A stretch of 64,000 nucleotides of DNA from NCBI RefSeq assembly GCF_000980815.1, contig NZ_CP011311.1:620001-684000 (forward strand), in the 5' to 3' direction. A model generated the notes under the pieces. The model saw nothing but the letters and a program-made list of their open reading frames with translations. It made no database searches and was not told the origin of the DNA. Positions 63,201-64,000 of the stretch are shown here, piece after piece (position 1 is the first letter of the stretch; the number at the start of each line of letters is the position of its first letter). This stretch comes from Corynebacterium camporealensis. GTDB lineage: Bacteria; Actinomycetota; Actinomycetes; Mycobacteriales; Mycobacteriaceae. A program made the translations under genes and the position numbers.

Positions 63201-63440
63201 GGCAGTTATCTGGTTGTGGACTGGAAGACCGGTCGCCCGCCGCAGGGCGCGGAGTTGAAGGCAGCGGAACTGCAGCTGGCGGTCTATGCTGAGGCTTTAC
63301 GGCAGGAAATTAAGGGTGCCAAGGTGCGCGCGGTATTCCATTATGTGAGCAGTGGGTTTACGCTCGAACCTAAGTCGTTGCCGGCGGGTAAAGACCTGGC
63401 TGCGGTTTTGGACTCGTCGGTTGAGTGGGTGGAGGACTAG
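60270..63440 (+). CDS. adnB: AdnB-type helicase-nuclease subunit
   Basis: The 1056-residue UvrD-type motor has an intact P-loop AGAGAGKTET (Lys42), motif II LDEYQDTS, motif III GDPMQAIYGWRGA, motif V LTAHKAKGLEWDHV and motif VI YVAMTRTE. A C-terminal RecB-like nuclease follows with LNGRMDAVF and VVDWKTGRP. It is the active DNA translocase of the AdnAB complex for end resection. It overlaps adnA by eight bases and is coupled to it. Confidence 0.94.
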   Translation: MFSPNQIARALGKKFLPTDEQVQVMEEGLKPKLVVAGAGAGKTETMASRVVYLVANGMVRPEQVLGLTFTRKAAQQLEQRIRKQLQTLRSSGLIVPGSPAAEALETIAPKVSTYDSYAGELLREYGLLVPVEPSARIITEAERYAIAREVVINYGGKLAAPQAVPTVTKTLLRLTESIDNSLLDTTDIEEQADAFLREVQSLEKSKRSKTEFSQNNLKYMETQTLRKQYLPLVDALKNEQAEQRVITFGEQMSVAAQLAEKHPVVGKEQRARYSVVMLDEYQDTSHAQRVLLRSLFGNAPHEGLSVTAVGDPMQAIYGWRGATAENLTAFVEDFPQADGVPADKDQLLTSWRNPVKALQLANTVATGVFAGGTRPVGELSPRECAPEGEVQLAYFETPAEEHGFIAKHLRKLWEERDGEFKAAVLVRQNKQAIPIAEALEEAGVPYEIVGLGGLLWEPEIQDLVALATLLVRPQASTAALRVLSGPLCGLGIQDLQALAARQRNLAGVEDNRVRYEGGDPLEHLRAELAVQTAEKPDQVLGLGDALADLGERERYTPEGLARMEEVAAKLRHLRTYSLAKPLADLFADIEALFNLRTEVLARGRAGGATHLDQFAEFVAGFHGDSLGALLDYFELARDEEGGLEAGEVPATTDRVQILTAHKAKGLEWDHVCVAHADSQSYAAKAETFVTKVDKAPGPGDEIPLDMDATTRTDFEKACKQFMEEAREHNAEESARLFYVAMTRTESTLTITGSGTNRQSGKSKKGPYEYFETLKNAFPDLVVHWEVPETPEAEDGRTLGEEKFPQLNPRAEVMEAAGLVREGIVKQPALSRGETFDLWEQETSALIAEYEALQTPRVDVELPKELTASDFVAVGRDALQFARRQRRPVPFKPNRYAKRGTAFHSWVEDLFGGQALLDEDQLPGMGEDPTGDVEELKEAFMKSEWAQRTPVEVEKPFYFTLHGSVLNGRMDAVFQEPDGSYLVVDWKTGRPPQGAELKAAELQLAVYAEALRQEIKGAKVRAVFHYVSSGFTLEPKSLPAGKDLAAVLDSSVEWVED

Positions 63441-63467
63441 AGTTAGTCCGTCACTAAAGGAGGTTGC

Positions 63468-64000
63468 GTGAGCACGCATCTGCATCGCTTTCGAGAGCGC
63501 TTTAAAGCCCAGGTCGAGCTGTCTTCTCAGCCAGATCACGCGCTTATCGATGTCATCCAGGTCCCCCGCGATAATCGCGCCGGCCCCTGGCGGCGGCTGA
63601 GCCGTCGTGTGTTGTGGGCTTTTGCCCTGCTGGTCTTCGTCATGGTTGTCGTTTACCTGGACCGGGATGGCTACAGCGAGGATCTCTCACTTCTCGATGC
63701 CGCCTACTACTCGGCGGTCTCACTGACTACGGTGGGCTACGGCGATATTGTCCCGGTGACCCCGGAGGCGCGTTTTATTAACTTGGTCGTCATCACCCCG
63801 GCCCGCCTGGTCTTCCTGGTGTTGTTGGTCGGTGCTACGTTGTCGGTGCTCACAGACCGTGCGCGGCGTACCTTTGAAATCCAGAATTGGAGAAAGAATT
63901 TGCGTAACCACACCGTCGTTATTGGCTACGGCACCAAGGGTGCGGGCGCGGTCGCGGCATTGCTTGCCGATGGCATCCCGGCCTCCCAAATCGTCGTCAT
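63468..64000 (+). CDS. Potassium channel with RCK domain (3' part outside window)
   Basis: The visible 177 residues contain a basic cytosolic N-terminus and a first span (LWAFALLVFVMVVVYL). The pore helix with selectivity filter TTVGYGD follows, then the second span (RLVFLVLLVGATLSVL) and the beginning of an RCK/TrkA-N domain (NHTVVIGYGTKGAGAVAALL). This is a two-span K+ channel of the CglK kind, placed after adnAB as in C. glutamicum. AAAGGAGGTTGC before the GTG is an ideal ribosome site. It is cut by the window edge. Confidence 0.92.
   Translation, partial: MSTHLHRFRERFKAQVELSSQPDHALIDVIQVPRDNRAGPWRRLSRRVLWAFALLVFVMVVVYLDRDGYSEDLSLLDAAYYSAVSLTTVGYGDIVPVTPEARFINLVVITPARLVFLVLLVGATLSVLTDRARRTFEIQNWRKNLRNHTVVIGYGTKGAGAVAALLADGIPASQIVV

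Noticed and set aside
1..64000. tRNA or rRNA genes, CRISPR arrays, prophage or transposase genes
   Set aside because: None was seen: no T-arm signature with acceptor pairing, no regularly spaced repeats, and no integrase or transposase motifs on either strand.

Overview
The window is a Corynebacterium chromosome segment. The GC-rich codon use, the corynebacterial/mycobacterial cell-envelope genes (LcpA, WbbL, mannose activation, MtrAB-LpqB), two WhiB proteins, the SigH-RshA pair, a 6C RNA and the tiny ribosomal protein bL37 all point there. From about 17.3 kb to the right edge the order largely follows the conserved block known in C. glutamicum and M. tuberculosis (lcpA-wbbL-rmlA2-whcD-pmmA-manA-tmk-mtrAB-lpqB-hpf-secA1-rsgA-aroA-sigH-whcE-rhlE-adnAB-K+ channel).

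Region 1 (1-17 kb) is accessory. It holds a truncated HAAAP-type amino-acid permease, a short CDF-like membrane protein, a YrhK-type protein, a DUF5129 envelope protein and a thiolase. These are followed by a complete phosphonate module: GntR regulator, FAD oxidoreductase of the HpnW type, PhnD, PhnC, a double-length PhnE, a phosphonatase-like HAD hydrolase and an HpnZ-type alcohol dehydrogenase. An M20 amidohydrolase, a second HAAAP permease and a secreted protein with aerolysin-like sequence character come next. Four copies of an unusual hairpin-plus-tail element lie between these genes.

Region 2 (17-25 kb) starts with a 6C RNA. It continues with the envelope genes lcpA, wbbL, a sugar-nucleotide pyrophosphorylase and phosphomannomutase, with whcD, a Rv3259-like gene and DUF3499. 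Region 3 (25-31 kb) is a sulfite assimilation cluster: a ferredoxin-NADP reductase divergent from cysI-cysX-chelatase-permease, plus the siroheme methyltransferase. It sits between pmmA/DUF1707 and tobH-manA, and cysH, cysD and cysN are absent.

Region 4 (31-49 kb) carries tobH, manA, two lineage-specific genes where sahH is expected, tmk, mtrA-mtrB-lpqB, comF, hpf, secA1, a few small conserved genes, rsgA and aroA. Region 5 (49-64 kb) carries an SRAP protein, sigH-rshA, an HNH endonuclease gene, bL37, whcE, an Rv3212-like propeller, rhlE, DUF3107, DUF3152, TIGR02569, adnA-adnB and a K+ channel cut by the window edge.

The points most worth a second look are the repeated terminator-tail element (possibly a small-RNA family), the candidate secreted pore-former with a DtxR-like box upstream, the phosphonate route without a PhnW transaminase and its shared operators, AdnA without its Walker A lysine, and RshA without the zinc-binding histidine.
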